64,000 nucleotides of DNA from Ochotona curzoniae. Lineage: Eukaryota > Chordata > Mammalia > Lagomorpha > Ochotonidae. Every line of letters starts with the position of its first letter. The stretch's first letter is position 1. Positions 62,948-64,000 of the stretch are shown piece after piece. The stretch is taken from the NCBI RefSeq assembly GCF_017591425.1, contig NW_024465655.1, positions 681,501 to 745,500 on the forward strand, read 5' to 3'. The notes under the pieces were generated by a model. It was not told the origin of the DNA, made no database searches, and was given only the letters and a program-made list of their open reading frames with translations. Position numbers and translations under genes: made by a program.

Positions 62948-63187
62948 CTGTCAACAACAAAAAAGTCTGTAAACATTTTCTCCAAGCAAAATCATTTTAG
63001 TTTTTTGTTTTACAACATCATTTTAATTGAAAAACAGCATACATTTAACATGCAATTCTTAAAAGTAACAAACTACTCTCTATGAAATGCTAGGCCTTTG
63101 CCAAGGCAAGTTACCAGTTAGACCACTAGCTTCTCGTTTGTCTGTTTTTAACAGAAAAAGCAGATATACAAACACAATGAGGTACAG

Positions 63188-63900
63188 AGAAGCTCCTGGC
63201 TCCTGGCTTGACTGGCTTAGCTCAGGCCATTGCAGCCACTTGGGCAGTGAATGGGCGGTTCTCTCTTGCTCTGTAAATATGCCTTTCCAATAAAAATAAA
63301 TAAAAAACAAAAAATCCTAGAAGTGATTGGTACAGTGGTTAAGTCACTGCCTAGCATGCCCACAGTCCAAACTGGAATTCTGAGGCTCAATTCCTGGCAC
63401 TGCTCCCCATTCCAGCCTCCTGCTAATGTGCACCCTAAAAGCCAGGAGGTAGAGGTTCAAGAACTGGGGCACCTGCCACCCAACAAACAAGATCCTGACC
63501 GCTTTGGGCTCCTGGCCCAGCCCTAGATGTTGCAGGCATTTGGGGATTTTCATTTGCAGGCAGATGAAAGGACCTCTCTCTATATATTTCTATCTCTCAG
63601 TCTTCCAAATTTTTTTTTTTTAAATCAATGTTTCAAAGTTCTTACAACCCGAGGTCTGCACTGTGGCGTGGCAGGCTAAGCCTCTGCATGCACACCAGCA
63701 TCCCAGATGGATACCAGTTCATGTCCCGGTTGTTCTTCTGACCCAGCTACCTGCTTAAGGCCTTGGAACGCAGCACAGGATGGATCAAGTCCTTGGGTCT
63801 CTGCAACCACGTGGGAGACCAAGAGGACGCTCCTAGCCCCTGACTGCAGCCAGGCCCAGTCCTAGCTATGGCAGCCATTTGGAAGTGAATCAGTGTATTA
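63188..63900 (+). mobile_element. Three SINE copies or parts
   Basis: A 3' half at 63188-63310 (tail CAATAAAAATAAATAAAAAA), an old copy at about 63312-63620, and another at about 63655-63900 (GGTCTGCACTGTGGCGTGGC). Confidence 0.65.
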
Positions 63901-64000
63901 GGAACTACAGACTTACAGGCCTTAGACTTGTTGGCCTGCCTGACAACTTGCTGCACTGCAAAACCCACCTTGGGCAAGCAGGGCCGCAGCAAGCAGGATA

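Noticed and set aside
62948..64000. Upstream SANT exons inside the window
   Set aside because: No frame matching the first SANT helices is seen; the sequence is intron with SINEs.

Overview
The window is mammalian nuclear DNA, almost certainly from a lagomorph and most likely a pika (Ochotona). It holds about 70 copies of a tRNA-derived SINE with the lagomorph C-type layout: a tRNA-like head, a body ending in a TCTTCCTCTCTGTCTC stretch, and an AATAAAAATAAATAAATC tail. The body differs from the rabbit consensus as I remember it. There are no bacterial genes, operons or CRISPR arrays. Long open frames that do not belong to the two genes below come from SINE bodies, the CpG island or in-frame minisatellites.

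Two genes are present, both on the minus strand. From 62947 down to about 3590 lies the main body and 3' end of BDP1, the large TFIIIB subunit of RNA polymerase III initiation. I could place 32 consecutive coding exons from splice sites, reading-frame phase and collinearity with the human protein as I remember it. They sum to 7,533 nt (2,511 codons with the stop) with every junction in phase. The 5' exons, including the start codon and the first part of the SANT domain, lie beyond 64000. About 1.9 kb past the BDP1 poly(A) signal, a CpG island (about 1440-1985) carries exon 1 of MCCC2, the mitochondrial 3-methylcrotonyl-CoA carboxylase beta subunit. The rest of MCCC2 lies below position 1. The two genes are tail-to-head neighbours.

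Layout by coordinate: 1-1440, MCCC2 intron 1 with old SINEs; 1440-1985, MCCC2 promoter and exon 1; 2000-3590, intergenic; 3590-6016, BDP1 3' UTR, free of SINEs; 6017-62947, BDP1 exons w32 to w1, with introns packed with SINEs, L1 and L2 relics, one LTR-like element and a dispersed repeat family I do not recognise; 62948-64000, BDP1 intron.

The most striking content is in the BDP1 C-terminal tail. Exon w16 holds 59 uninterrupted copies of a 15-bp unit coding for five-residue xxxQQ repeats (885 bp), where human BDP1 as I recall it has only about five residues. Exon w31 holds ten copies of a 66-bp (22-residue) unit that is single-copy in human. Exons w6 to w18 alternate strictly in phase: a motif exon (split codon, then R-x-K-P-N, ending on a codon boundary) followed by a linker exon of opposite phase. 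This looks like a two-exon module duplicated in tandem. The 5' splice site of exon w14 is itself triplicated as a 23-bp tandem repeat. Together these suggest a disordered tail that has grown repeatedly by tandem duplication at several scales.
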